Shown here: positions 8,782-17,308 of the stretch, piece after piece | How the letters are laid out: the number at the start of each line of letters is the position of its first letter | How positions within the stretch are numbered: position 1 is the stretch's first letter | Assembly: GCF_014217605.1 (NCBI RefSeq) | Contig: NZ_CP043639.1 | Location: forward strand, 2,379,501-2,443,500 | Length of the DNA: 64,000 nucleotides | From: Sphingomonas sp. NBWT7 | GTDB lineage: Bacteria; Pseudomonadota; Alphaproteobacteria; Sphingomonadales; Sphingomonadaceae | Direction of reading: 5' to 3' | Translations under genes and position numbers: made by a program | Notes under the pieces: model-generated | Told to the model about the DNA's origin: nothing | The model's input: the letters and a program-made list of their open reading frames with translations, nothing else | Databases searched by the model: none

Positions 8782-9570
8782 ATGAGCTTTCTCAAGGGAC
8801 CCGACCCGCTGAAGCTTTTCCTGGCGAAGGTCGAGGGCCGATCCAAGCTGAACGACGAGGAGTGCGATGGCATCCTCGGCTTGCCGGTGACGCCGCGACA
8901 GGTGCAGCCGCATCGCGAGATCGTGCGGCTTGGAGATACGGCAGATCATGCCTGTATCGTGGCCAATGGCATCGTGGCAAGGTTCGCTCAGGTATTGAAC
9001 GGGGCTCGCCAGATCGTCTCGATGCATGTGGCAGGCGACATGGTGGATCTCCATTCGCTGATGCTTCCGGCTGCTCCTGCGCCTCTGGTGGCGCTTACGT
9101 CCACAACCATCCTTCAGATCCCGCATGCCGCCCTTCGCGATCTGGTCGCGCGCTTTCCCGGCGTGGGTGCCGCTCTCTGGCGGGAGTGCGTCATCGACGG
9201 CAACATCGTCGCGCATTGGCTCGTCAACGTTGGCCGACGCGATGCGCGGGCACGCCTTGCTCATCTGATCTGTGAGCTCGCGGTGCGATCGAACCAGATC
9301 GGCAACTTCATCGAGGGCCGCTTTCCGATGCCCATAACACAAGATCAGATCGCCGATGCGCTCGGCCTGACGTCGGTTCATGTGAACCGGATGATGCAGT
9401 CGCTACGCGGCGAAGGGCTGCTCGAAAGCTCGGGCCGAGAAACCACCGTCCTCGATTGGCAGGGTCTGGTACGCGTAGGAGAGTTCGATCCTCACTATCT
9501 TCATCTCTCGCGTGCGATTGCTGGCCTTGCGCTACGACATCCGGCGGCAAATGCGCTAAACAGCCAATAA
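8782..9570 (+). CDS. Crp/Fnr family transcriptional regulator
   Basis: Cyclic-nucleotide-binding-like beta-roll (about residues 30-140: 'IVRLGDTADHACIVANGIVARFA', 'GDMVDLHSLML') followed by a winged helix with 'ITQDQIADALGLTSVHVNRMM', the Crp recognition helix pattern. There is no Fnr-type N-terminal cysteine cluster, so it is unlikely to be an oxygen sensor of the Fe-S kind. This subfamily is abundant in Sphingomonas and often sits with HWE kinase or receiver genes, as here. I chose ATG 8782 because GGAG lies 8 bases upstream. It converges on the receiver gene with a 15-base overlap. Confidence 0.87.
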   Translation: MSFLKGPDPLKLFLAKVEGRSKLNDEECDGILGLPVTPRQVQPHREIVRLGDTADHACIVANGIVARFAQVLNGARQIVSMHVAGDMVDLHSLMLPAAPAPLVALTSTTILQIPHAALRDLVARFPGVGAALWRECVIDGNIVAHWLVNVGRRDARARLAHLICELAVRSNQIGNFIEGRFPMPITQDQIADALGLTSVHVNRMMQSLRGEGLLESSGRETTVLDWQGLVRVGEFDPHYLHLSRAIAGLALRHPAANALNSQ

Positions 9571-9924
9571 CAGCCGTGCGATCTCCACGACTTTTTGCGG
9601 GGCGACAGGCTTCTCGACCCTCGCCGTTCCTGCGAACGCGTCCGGAATCGCGTCCCGGTCGTACCCGGTCACGAAAGCGAACGGGATCGACTGTCGCGCG
9701 AGCTCCTGCGGCAGTTCGAAATCGATCCCCCGGCCAAGGTTGAGGTCGACGAGCGCGCAATTTGGCGCATTCGACTTTAGTGCGCGAGCCGCGTCCGCTG
9801 GATCAGCGAACGGGCCTACGACCTGTGCCCCGGCCGCTTCCAGCGCCGCCTGAAGATCGGTCGCGAGATAATAATCGTCCTCGAGGATCAGCACCCTCGC
9901 GTTCTGCAGCGTCGGCTCTGTCAT
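9556..9924 (-). CDS. Single-domain response regulator (receiver)
   Basis: A 122-residue receiver with no output domain. Acidic pair 'LEDDYY' near residue 13-14, phospho-acceptor Asp in 'CALVDLNLGRG', conserved 'AFVTGYDRD' (Thr) and 'RVEKPV' (Lys with cis-Pro). It starts one base after the stop of the HWE kinase gene, so the two are translationally coupled and form a cognate kinase-receiver pair. The start at 9924 is preceded by GGGAGGA. Such stand-alone receivers relay phosphate or bind partner proteins in the alphaproteobacterial general stress network; the actual partner is unknown. Confidence 0.9.
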   Translation of the reverse strand: MTEPTLQNARVLILEDDYYLATDLQAALEAAGAQVVGPFADPADAARALKSNAPNCALVDLNLGRGIDFELPQELARQSIPFAFVTGYDRDAIPDAFAGTARVEKPVAPQKVVEIARLLLAV

Positions 9925-9925
9925 G

Positions 9926-12430
9926 CTACCGTCCTCCCGCATCAGTCTGAAGGATGCTTTCGCCGTCGACGAGCGGAAACTCGATACGGGCTTCCAACCC
10001 GCCCGGCCTGAGTTCGACGCTGCCATAGCCCCTGAGCTCATAGGGGATGCGCCGCCTGATCAACTCCGTCCCGAACCCCTCTCGGCGCGGTACGGCATCG
10101 ACGATCGGCACGCCGTGTTCCTGCCAGAGGATGACCAGCCATTGCGAACCGTCGCGTGCCTCGACCTGCCAGCTGACATCGAGCCTGCCGGATGCACGTG
10201 AGAAGGCACCGTATTTGGTCGCGTTGGTCGCCAGTTCATGAATAGCGAGCGTCAGCACCTCGGCGATCTTCGGTGACACTACCACGGGCTCGCCGAAAAG
10301 ACTGACCTGATCCTCGGACGCCGCTTGCGCCACGATCTCGTCCCGGATCAACAATTCGAGATCTACGTTCGTCCCGGCCGTTCGCGTCAGCAGTGCCTGC
10401 GTTCGCGCCAAAGCGGCGATCCGGCCTTGCAGATGCGCGACATAGTCTTCGGTAGACCGCTCACCATCGTTCGACCGACTGATGATCGACCGGGTCACCG
10501 CCAGGATGTTGCGCACCCGGTGCTGGAGCTCGGCCAGCAAGACTTGCTGCCGCTCCTGCAACCGGCGCGTCTCGGTGATGTCCTCAACGATGCCGCCGAT
10601 GCGGGCTATGTGCCCGTTGTCACGCAGCGGAAAGTCAGTGTTGCGGATCCATCGAAAAGCGCCGTCGGAGGGGCGCCGTATACGAAATACATGCTGGGCG
10701 GTCTGGCCAGATCGAGCTGCCTCTAGGTGTTCTAAAGCGGACTTGTGATCCTCTGGCACGATCATCGCCATCCACTTCGTCATGTCGCCGAGCAGGTTGT
10801 CGAGCTTGGTGCCGTAGATGTTTGCGACGGCTGGGCTGACAAACTCCATGTTGAGGGAAGTAGCATCCCGCACCCATAATCCAGCCGTTGACGCCTTCGC
10901 GAACTGCTGGAAGCGATGTTCGCTCTCCAGCAAAGCGGTTTCGGCGCGAACACGTTCGATCGTGGCCCAGGTGCGCTCTGCTACTTCCTCAACAAGGGCT
11001 ATCTCGGCAGAGCTCCAGTGTCGTGGACGTGACGATACTGCGGCCATTGAACAAAGCGGCATCTTCTCGCCACGCCGGATGGTCGACGCCACCATTGCTC
11101 GCATCCCCAGCGCCTTGCTGTTGGCCCTTTCCTCCGCGGTTAGTCCGCGCCTGGCGAAGTCATCCTCAACGACAAAGGTTCGGTCGAGGACCTGCTCATA
11201 AGCGTCCGGAAAGTCTGACAGCCGAACTGTCGAAGGTAGTGCCGGCACCGTTGCGTTGCCGGTCTGATAAGGAAATTCCGCAACGTCCTCTTCAGGTCGG
11301 TAATATGTAATGTAACACCGGTCGAGGTTCATGTGCGACAACAGCAGCGTGATGGCGCGGTGAGCAATTGCGTCGACATCCGGCTCTGCGCGCAAAGAGT
11401 CGGAAAATCTCAACAAGAACGCCTGCCGCTCCTCGCTTGCACGAAGCGCCTCCTCAGCCTGCTTCCGATCGGTAATCTCCTCGTACAGCACGACCACGCG
11501 ATCGCCGCCGCCAGGATATGCGAAGACCTCGAACCAGCGGTTGAGGTTGGAGACAGGATATTCGATCCTCTCGGGGACGCCGGTACGAGCGACCTGATCG
11601 AACCCCTCCGTCCAGTGCAGCTCAAGGCCGGGGAAAACCTCGCTCGCTCGGCGTCCTTTCGCTTCCGATACCGCGATACCGAACAGCCGCTCGAAGGCGG
11701 GGTTGAATTCAAGGTAGAGCTGATCAAACGCACGCCCTTCTTCATCGCGTATAAGCTCAAGCTCGCAATAGCCCTGGCCCATCGTTTCAAAGAGCGAGCG
11801 GTACTTTGCCTCGCTCGCGCGCAGCGCTGCTTCGGCGCGGACTTGCTCCACCGCGCTCCAGGTCCGCTCGCCAACCTCGCTGAGGTAACGCAGCTCGGCG
11901 GCGCTCCATTGGCGCGGCGTTCGCGAGTGGACGCCGATGCACGCAACCAGCCGTCCGCCGCGTAATAGCCCGACTCCCGCAAGCGCCTGCACGCTGATCG
12001 CGGCATAGGCGTCAGGGTCCGGCACGAACTCCCCAGGCACCGTCGCGTCCTCGATCGACAGTGTCCCGCCGGACTGGAAGAGCCTGTGCATCGCCGGCGA
12101 GAAGTCCGACATCCGCATCCGATCGGGAATTGGGGGGGCACCGCGTTCCGACCTCTCCGTGACGCGAAAGTGGTCCTGGTCTTCTTCGAATTCGAAATAG
12201 CTGGCGCGCATCACGTCCAGCTGTTCGGCGAGTAGCTTCATCGCCGTAGCCTTCACTTCGGCTGGGTCGGTGAGCGCTCGAAGCGCATCGCTGAAACGGA
12301 GGAGGAAGGCTTGCCTCTCCTCGCTTTCGCGCAACGTCAAAAGGCGTTCCCGGGCCTCAGTCTCGCGAAGGACGCTTTGAGGCGCTGCCAATTGCCGCTT
12401 CGAAGCGGCGATTTCGTCGGCATTGTTCAT
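9926..12430 (-). CDS. HWE-family histidine kinase with GAF-PAS-GAF-PAS sensor region
   Basis: An 834-residue soluble sensor kinase. By pattern: GAF about 30-195 ('LAEQLDVMRASYFEFEED'), PAS about 205-325 ('YRSLFETMGQGYCELELI'), GAF about 340-500 ('MNLDRCYITYYRPEED'), PAS with PAC about 505-635 ('GIVEDITETRRL'), then the HWE kinase domain from about 645. The kinase shows 'LLAELQHRVRNILAVTRSI' (phospho-His), 'AIHELATNATKYGA' (N box) and the diagnostic 'ILWQEHG' with W-x-E; the G box is 'GFGTELI'. No membrane helix. GAF/PAS ligands are unknown; light, redox or small molecules are possible. The receiver gene follows after one base. Confidence 0.92.
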   Translation of the reverse strand: MNNADEIAASKRQLAAPQSVLRETEARERLLTLRESEERQAFLLRFSDALRALTDPAEVKATAMKLLAEQLDVMRASYFEFEEDQDHFRVTERSERGAPPIPDRMRMSDFSPAMHRLFQSGGTLSIEDATVPGEFVPDPDAYAAISVQALAGVGLLRGGRLVACIGVHSRTPRQWSAAELRYLSEVGERTWSAVEQVRAEAALRASEAKYRSLFETMGQGYCELELIRDEEGRAFDQLYLEFNPAFERLFGIAVSEAKGRRASEVFPGLELHWTEGFDQVARTGVPERIEYPVSNLNRWFEVFAYPGGGDRVVVLYEEITDRKQAEEALRASEERQAFLLRFSDSLRAEPDVDAIAHRAITLLLSHMNLDRCYITYYRPEEDVAEFPYQTGNATVPALPSTVRLSDFPDAYEQVLDRTFVVEDDFARRGLTAEERANSKALGMRAMVASTIRRGEKMPLCSMAAVSSRPRHWSSAEIALVEEVAERTWATIERVRAETALLESEHRFQQFAKASTAGLWVRDATSLNMEFVSPAVANIYGTKLDNLLGDMTKWMAMIVPEDHKSALEHLEAARSGQTAQHVFRIRRPSDGAFRWIRNTDFPLRDNGHIARIGGIVEDITETRRLQERQQVLLAELQHRVRNILAVTRSIISRSNDGERSTEDYVAHLQGRIAALARTQALLTRTAGTNVDLELLIRDEIVAQAASEDQVSLFGEPVVVSPKIAEVLTLAIHELATNATKYGAFSRASGRLDVSWQVEARDGSQWLVILWQEHGVPIVDAVPRREGFGTELIRRRIPYELRGYGSVELRPGGLEARIEFPLVDGESILQTDAGGR

Positions 12431-12720
12431 GCCGAAGTATCACATGCAAGGACGGATCGTGAACTCACCTGGTTTAGCCTAGTTGCAATTCAGCAGGGTC
12501 CACAGCCGCGTTATTTCCGCGACAACGATGTACCGACCGAGATCCGCTGTTGGCGCGTCAGCTGCGAGGGTGCTTTTAGGCACCCCCCGGTAGCCGTAGT
12601 AACCAATTCTACCGCTCTGCATCACACCCGTGGGCGGACGGATCGCGCCGCGGATCTATGCCGATGCGAAGATTAAGACCTCGGCTCGGATACCTGCGCT
12701 TGTTGGAGCGCTCGCCCAGC

Positions 12721-13104
12721 ATGCGCGGCAAAGCATTGTTTTCGCGAGAGGAGACACCTCCCGACCATCCCGGTGAACAGACGTCAGGGGTGGCGTGCAC
12801 ACCGCTCGGACCAGAAGCCTCCTGGCCTCAACCCGTTCGCACCCTTGTGGAGTTAATGCGCGCCTCCAATCAGCCGATGTTCATCGTCTGGGGGGCTGAG
12901 CGGACTCTGCTCTACAACGACCCCTACGCCCAGATCCTCGCCGATAAGCACCCTGAGGCTATGGGCCGAGACTTCCTGGACGTCTGGTGGGAGATCCAGG
13001 GCGACCTCGAGCCAATCGTTGCCAGGGCCTACTCGGGACGGCCTAGCGCCTCGATCACGCGGCTGACCTCTATAGGTTTCAGGCACAGGGGTACGCCGTC
13101 GTAG
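12721..13104 (+). pseudogene. Truncated PAS-type sensor protein stump
   Basis: The frame encodes 'WPQPVRTLVELMRASNQPMF', 'IVWGAERTLLYNDPYAQIL' and 'FLDVWWEIQGDLEPIV', the first PAS domain of a common type of bacterial PAS/GAF histidine kinase in which 'WP..L...v.lml.s..PMfi.WG.e....YNDaY' is followed by 'G.....W.eiw..i.p....v..G'. The homologous part stops near 13030, exactly where the opposite-strand receiver gene ends; the remaining codons to 13104 are only the complement of that receiver. The kinase core is missing. The deletion therefore removed the kinase body and brought the stump up against the receiver. Confidence 0.65.
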
Positions 13105-13406
13105 CGCGACGGGATGCTCGGCCGCTCATACCCAGTCACGAATACTACCGGCACGCCGCGCGCCATGAGTGCGTCGGCCACCTCGTAGACCTTCTCGCCA
13201 TCGAGGTTGATGTCGAGCACGGCCCCGTCGATCCGGTGCTGCTCTAAAATGGCGAGCGCTTGCGACAGCGATGGAACCGGGCCGATGATCCGTATCCCAG
13301 CCTTCTCGAAGCCGTTCGCCAGGTCGTGGGCGATGAAGTAATCGTCCTCGACAATGAGAATACGGCCGCTTTCACTCAATCCGCGCTGACCCGCTCCATC
13401 GTCCAT
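13029..13406 (-). CDS. Single-domain response regulator (receiver)
   Basis: A 125-residue receiver: 'LIVEDDYFIAHDLA' acidic pair, 'GAVLDINLDGE' phospho-acceptor Asp, 'PVVFVTGYE' Thr and 'LCLKPIE' Lys-Pro. No output domain. It resembles the receiver at 9.6-9.9 kb but is clearly a different gene. It overlaps tail-to-tail with a sensor stump on the plus strand; its original kinase partner may be the lost one. A start further in is unlikely because the alignment to the fold begins near residue 15. Confidence 0.88.
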   Translation of the reverse strand: MDDGAGQRGLSESGRILIVEDDYFIAHDLANGFEKAGIRIIGPVPSLSQALAILEQHRIDGAVLDINLDGEKVYEVADALMARGVPVVFVTGYERPSIPSRYDGVPLCLKPIEVSRVIEALGRPE

Positions 13407-13720
13407 GCGCTAACCCATATCAGGGGGCGACCGTGATGGCACGTTAAATGGTGTTCTTGCGGCGTCGCGCTCCCTGTCGGCATGACCTCAGGTCGGCCGG
13501 CTGCCGGGATCTAAGTGGCACTACTTTCCACGGCAGAAGGATCACAACGGTTGAACAAATGTCCGCTCCCGGCAGGGCGCGAACGAAAGCGGCCGGTCCG
13601 CTTCCCACCAATTCCGGATGATCATGGGTGCCGCGACAATTCCGTTAAGCGGACGGGCAGCTTCCATCGTGACGGACTCAGAAAGCGCCGATGTCCACTT
13701 TGCCACCTGCGGACATTTGG
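13407..13720. other. Intergenic region with degenerate repeat words
   Basis: About 314 bases. It contains several copies of words found in the dispersed repeat family ('AATGTCCGCT', 'AACGAAAGCGG', 'TTAAGCGGACGG', 'GATGTCCACTTT...TGCGGACAT'), suggesting two or three decayed copies. No gene was found. Confidence 0.45.
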
Positions 13721-14713
13721 TTAGCTGAGGCGTTTACGCTTCGTCGCAACCTCAGGGACATAATGCCAATTGCGCTGGTGCTTGTCGTCGCCAACGAAAA
13801 CGTAGTCGTACCGATGTTTCAACGATCGTAGCAGCGGACGATAGATCAATTGATCAACGCCCGAGATGGCGCGTAGGCGGTCGACGCAAAGGGCAGCAAT
13901 GAGCGCCTCAGAAGCAGCGACGCAGAACAGCAACGCTCCGTGAGCGCCGTCGGTCACCGCGGCGAAACTGACTATCTCCTCTTCGGCCATCTCGTCTACG
14001 ATCATAGCCAGAACATCGGCGCTACCATCGAGATAGACATATGCGCCGGCGGCATATCCGATGCGGTCTGGCTCGCAAACGACCCCAAGCCGCATGGCCC
14101 GTCGCTCGGCCAGCCGCTTGAGCCGGATGCGAACGCTGCCCTCTGATATGTTAATGCGTCGCGCGATCTCCCGGTTGCTCTGCCGGCCGTTTTCCACCAG
14201 TAGCGCGATGATCGCCTCGTCGAGCGAGTCCTGCCGATCAAGCGGCAGCGGCGGACCAACGTCGGTGCGCAAATTGCCTGAGCCCAGACGGAAGGTCGTG
14301 ATCTCCTCAGCGGTCGTCAACTCTACGGAAACGACCCCGAAGATAGCGTGCACCCGCTGCATCATCCCGTCGAGCGTCGCCGCATCGGGCGCCACAAACG
14401 TCACGATCAATTCCGGGCTTCCCGGGCACAGGACGACGCTGAACGCCTCCTCAATTGCGGTGAGCTGGCTCGCCACTCGCTTGAGCGACCCTCCAAGCAC
14501 GAAGATGGAGGCAAACGCGAGCAGGCGGTACCCTGCGGCCTGAAGATCGCGCTGCGCCATCACACGCATTACGTGGCCGTCAGACATGCTCCGGATGCGG
14601 CCGGCGACAGTTTGCTCGGTAACGCCGGTGGCCGATGCGATCGACTTGTTGGTCGCACGCGCGTTACGTTGCAGGCACCGGATAATCTTCAGATCGACGT
14701 CGCTGATGCTCAT
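13721..14713 (-). CDS. Tandem Lrp/AsnC-type transcriptional regulator
   Basis: 330 residues, twice the length of a usual Lrp/AsnC protein, and made of two units. Unit 1: helix-turn-helix 'DLKIIRCLQRNARATNKSIA' with 'TGVTEQTVAGRI', then a sensor-like beta-alpha region. Unit 2 from about residue 165: 'LDEAIIALLVENGRQSNREI' with 'RINISEGSVRIRLKRL', then a second sensor-like region. Lrp-type proteins bind amino acids or related ligands through the RAM domain. It is at the head of the catabolic cluster 15.6-27 kb, separated by 950 AT-rich bases, so it may control that cluster (inference). Confidence 0.85.
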   Translation of the reverse strand: MSISDVDLKIIRCLQRNARATNKSIASATGVTEQTVAGRIRSMSDGHVMRVMAQRDLQAAGYRLLAFASIFVLGGSLKRVASQLTAIEEAFSVVLCPGSPELIVTFVAPDAATLDGMMQRVHAIFGVVSVELTTAEEITTFRLGSGNLRTDVGPPLPLDRQDSLDEAIIALLVENGRQSNREIARRINISEGSVRIRLKRLAERRAMRLGVVCEPDRIGYAAGAYVYLDGSADVLAMIVDEMAEEEIVSFAAVTDGAHGALLFCVAASEALIAALCVDRLRAISGVDQLIYRPLLRSLKHRYDYVFVGDDKHQRNWHYVPEVATKRKRLS

Positions 14714-15654
14714 TTCTGCTCCCGATACGGCACAGTCGTATTGGCACCCAGCAATCTTGCCGTCGAGCCGCTCATGACCGAACCGTTGCCAAACATGCAG
14801 TATGAATCGCTGCGAAAAACTACAATATGCGTCATCTTCGACAAATAGCTACGACACTCTACGCTTCAACGAAGCTGAGCAATTATTGCACGTCTTGGTA
14901 CAAAAATAGATGAATATGAAAGATAACAGACAGACTTGCAGGATAGTCTTAGAATTAGCCTTATAACCATGTCTATTCCAATTTATTCATGAGTTTAGAT
15001 ATATGATACGATTGATATCTGGCATTATACCGCCAAAATCGATAAACATACATAGTGCGATGATTGGTTAACCGTTGCTGTTCTACAGCTATCGCAAAGT
15101 CTGGGTTGCACTACTTTTGCGCTGACAATCATCGAATCACCGGCGATTTAATTTCGTGTACGACGTCGGCTTCGTATGGGCCTAGATGACATCGGCTCGA
15201 TAACGCTCATTGGCACTAGCGCACCGTGCTTGGCACGAACACGACCGTTCGCGCAACGGCGCGGAGCCACTTCGCCACTCTATGTCGTTCGAGGTCGTCG
15301 CCTTTCGCTTCGTAGCGAATGTGGCTTCCACCGCTGGTGCCGCGGCAGCCACCTTCCTACCATGGGCTTGAGCTCGCCCCCGCTTGGCGTGGGCTGGTAA
15401 TCGGGATTTCTCGCAAGCGGCACCCGGCAAATCGCCGGGACCCGCGAAGCGTTCGAAATCACGGGCGAACGTCGAAGCACTTTTTCGCGTTCCGGCGCAG
15501 TAGCGGCGACATTCCGCCTTCCGATCTTAGTCCGTCGTCGCATTCGATGACGTGGGATCCGAGTTTCACGCCAATGATACGTGATCCCGCCTATTGCGTG
15601 CCGAACCGGCTGTATGCGGGCGACACCGCCCCGCAGCGGTCCGCGCGCCCTTCG
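14714..15654. other. AT-rich intergenic region
   Basis: About 940 bases. From about 14,860 to 15,130 it is much richer in A+T than its surroundings, the kind of composition expected of a regulatory or horizontally acquired segment. At 15168-15182 it contains 'GGCTTCGTATGGGCC', which is repeated exactly at 25258-25272, 60 bases upstream of the TonB receptor gene. No credible gene was found. Confidence 0.5.
15168..15182. promoter_or_regulatory. 15-base word shared with a TonB receptor promoter region
   Basis: 'GGCTTCGTATGGGCC' occurs here and again at 25258-25272. Chance recurrence of 15 exact bases in 64 kb is unlikely. It could be an operator for the nearby Lrp/AsnC regulator or a remnant of a duplicated promoter; which is not decidable from sequence. 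Confidence 0.35.
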
Positions 15655-15673
15655 CTAAGAAATGGTCACGCGG

Positions 15674-15865
15674 CTACCTTCGCCACGGAGCGTGTCCTTG
15701 TTTACCTTGACGGGTATCTCCTGCTTCACGACCTCTGTCGCCCACTAGGCAGAGTAATCGTGCGATCACCTCCTCGCTAGCGGGATTGACAATCTCGATC
15801 GTCTGGGGGGAACGCGCCGCTTTACCGCCGATCGTCATCGAGAAATCGTCGTAGAAACTGATCAT
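15674..15865 (-). pseudogene. Truncated aldehyde dehydrogenase
   Basis: The first 33 residues read like the start of an NAD-dependent aldehyde dehydrogenase: 'MTIGGKAARSPQTIEIVNPA' then 'SEEVIA'. Homology stops there, about 460 residues too early, and the frame closes at 15674. In another frame on the same strand, 15655-15738 encodes 'EVVKQEIPVKVNKDTLRGEG' and then 'SRVTIS' plus a stop, which looks like the end of a different gene. A deletion has apparently fused the two. The start lies 28 bases after the P450 stop on the same strand, so it was probably the last gene of that operon. Confidence 0.6.
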
Positions 15866-15893
15866 GGTGCATTCTTAGTGTTGATAGCGCAGC

Positions 15894-17204
15894 TCAGGTT
15901 GCCCGGAAGCTGACGGGCAGCCGCTTGGGGCCGCTGATGAAGACAGATTGCGTCCATGCCGGCTCGCCGGCGAGCTTAATCGAGTGAAGCCTGGGAATTA
16001 GCTCTTCGAACAGTATTCGCATCTCCAGCTTCGCCAGATGCTGGCCAAGGCACAGGTGCGGGCCGAAACCGAAGGCGAGTTGTTTACTTGGGGGGCGGTC
16101 GAGCCGGAACGCGTCAGGATCTTCGAAGACAGCCTCGTCGCGGTTCCCCGACAGGTACGACAGCATAATCCAATCACCCTCGCGCATCGACTGTCCGGCG
16201 AACTGGACGTCGCGAGCCGCGGTGCGCATGAAGTGGTTGACGGGCGTGACCCAACGCACCGCTTCCTCGACAAGCGCGGGGATCAGTGTGGGATCGTTTT
16301 TCACGCGCGCGAACAGCGCTGGGTCGCGGGCCAACGCCAGCGCGCCACCCGCCGTAGACGCCGAGGTGGTGTCGTGCCCCGCTGTCGCTACGAGCACGTA
16401 ATAACTGTTGGCCTCGTGATCAGCGATCGGCGCGCCATCTATCACGGCATTGGCAATGATTGAGGCAACGTCGTCACGCGGCGTCTTGCGGCGCTCGTCG
16501 GTCAACACTCGAAAGTAGGCGTAGAAATCCTCCAACACCGCTTCGAAGACTTTCAGCGCGGTCTCCGGACGCTGCATCGCGTCGGCTTCGCGGCCAAGCT
16601 CCGGATCGCGAGCGCCGAACAGCTGCTGGGTCAACATCAGCATTCGTCCCTCGTCTTCCTCCCGAACGCCAAGGATTTCCATGATGACGTGGAGCGGGTA
16701 GTGGAGCGCCACGTCCGAAACGAAGTCGCATGCGCCACCGCGTGCCAGCATCCGGTCGACATGGGTGCGCGCAATTGCGCGGATGCGCTCGGTCAGCTTC
16801 TTGATGTTGCCAGGCATGAACCAAGATTGAGTGAGCATCCGATAGGTGCGGTGCTCGCGCCCATCCATGTTCACCATGCTGCGCGTGAGATGCGGCATGC
16901 CCATCGCGTGCTCCACGGCAACGCGCATATCCATCGGCAGCATCACTGTAGAACGATCCCCGTTGCGGAACAGATCCGCTTGTCGCTCGATGTCGAGGAT
17001 GTCCTGATGCCGCGTCACAAGCCAGAACGGATCGACGTTGGGGGCTTCGAGCCGAGCGACCGGCCGGTTCGCACGCAGCCATGCCAGATCGGCGTGGACG
17101 TTCGCCGGGTTCGCATAGGTCGACGGGCTGGTGAGGCTCCGTGCCATCACTGACGGCACATATTCTTCGGGTAAGTCGGTAGCGCTCAATGCAGCCTCCA
17201 TCAC
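15894..17204 (-). CDS. Cytochrome P450
   Basis: A 436-residue soluble bacterial P450 monooxygenase that inserts one oxygen atom from O2 into a substrate using external ferredoxin and reductase. Diagnostic motifs: I-helix 'ATAGHDTTSAS', K-helix 'EEAVRWVTPVNHF' with ExxR, and the heme-binding loop 'FGFGPHLCLGQHLAKLE' with the axial Cys. No redox partner gene is in the window. It follows the CrtC/AttH-like gene in the same direction and precedes an aldehyde dehydrogenase stump, fitting stepwise oxidation of an alkyl or terpenoid group (inference). The start may be the ATG at 17204, 17201 or an internal one at about 17147. Confidence 0.93.
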   Translation of the reverse strand: MMEAALSATDLPEEYVPSVMARSLTSPSTYANPANVHADLAWLRANRPVARLEAPNVDPFWLVTRHQDILDIERQADLFRNGDRSTVMLPMDMRVAVEHAMGMPHLTRSMVNMDGREHRTYRMLTQSWFMPGNIKKLTERIRAIARTHVDRMLARGGACDFVSDVALHYPLHVIMEILGVREEDEGRMLMLTQQLFGARDPELGREADAMQRPETALKVFEAVLEDFYAYFRVLTDERRKTPRDDVASIIANAVIDGAPIADHEANSYYVLVATAGHDTTSASTAGGALALARDPALFARVKNDPTLIPALVEEAVRWVTPVNHFMRTAARDVQFAGQSMREGDWIMLSYLSGNRDEAVFEDPDAFRLDRPPSKQLAFGFGPHLCLGQHLAKLEMRILFEELIPRLHSIKLAGEPAWTQSVFISGPKRLPVSFRAT

Positions 17205-17308
17205 GATACGATCATGCGTTCCGCCGTCCTGGGCGCTGCGGAATGCCGCAGGCGATCGGCGATCGGCGGCTGCAGGCGACGAAATGCCGCGCCTGCCCGT
17301 TCCATTGA

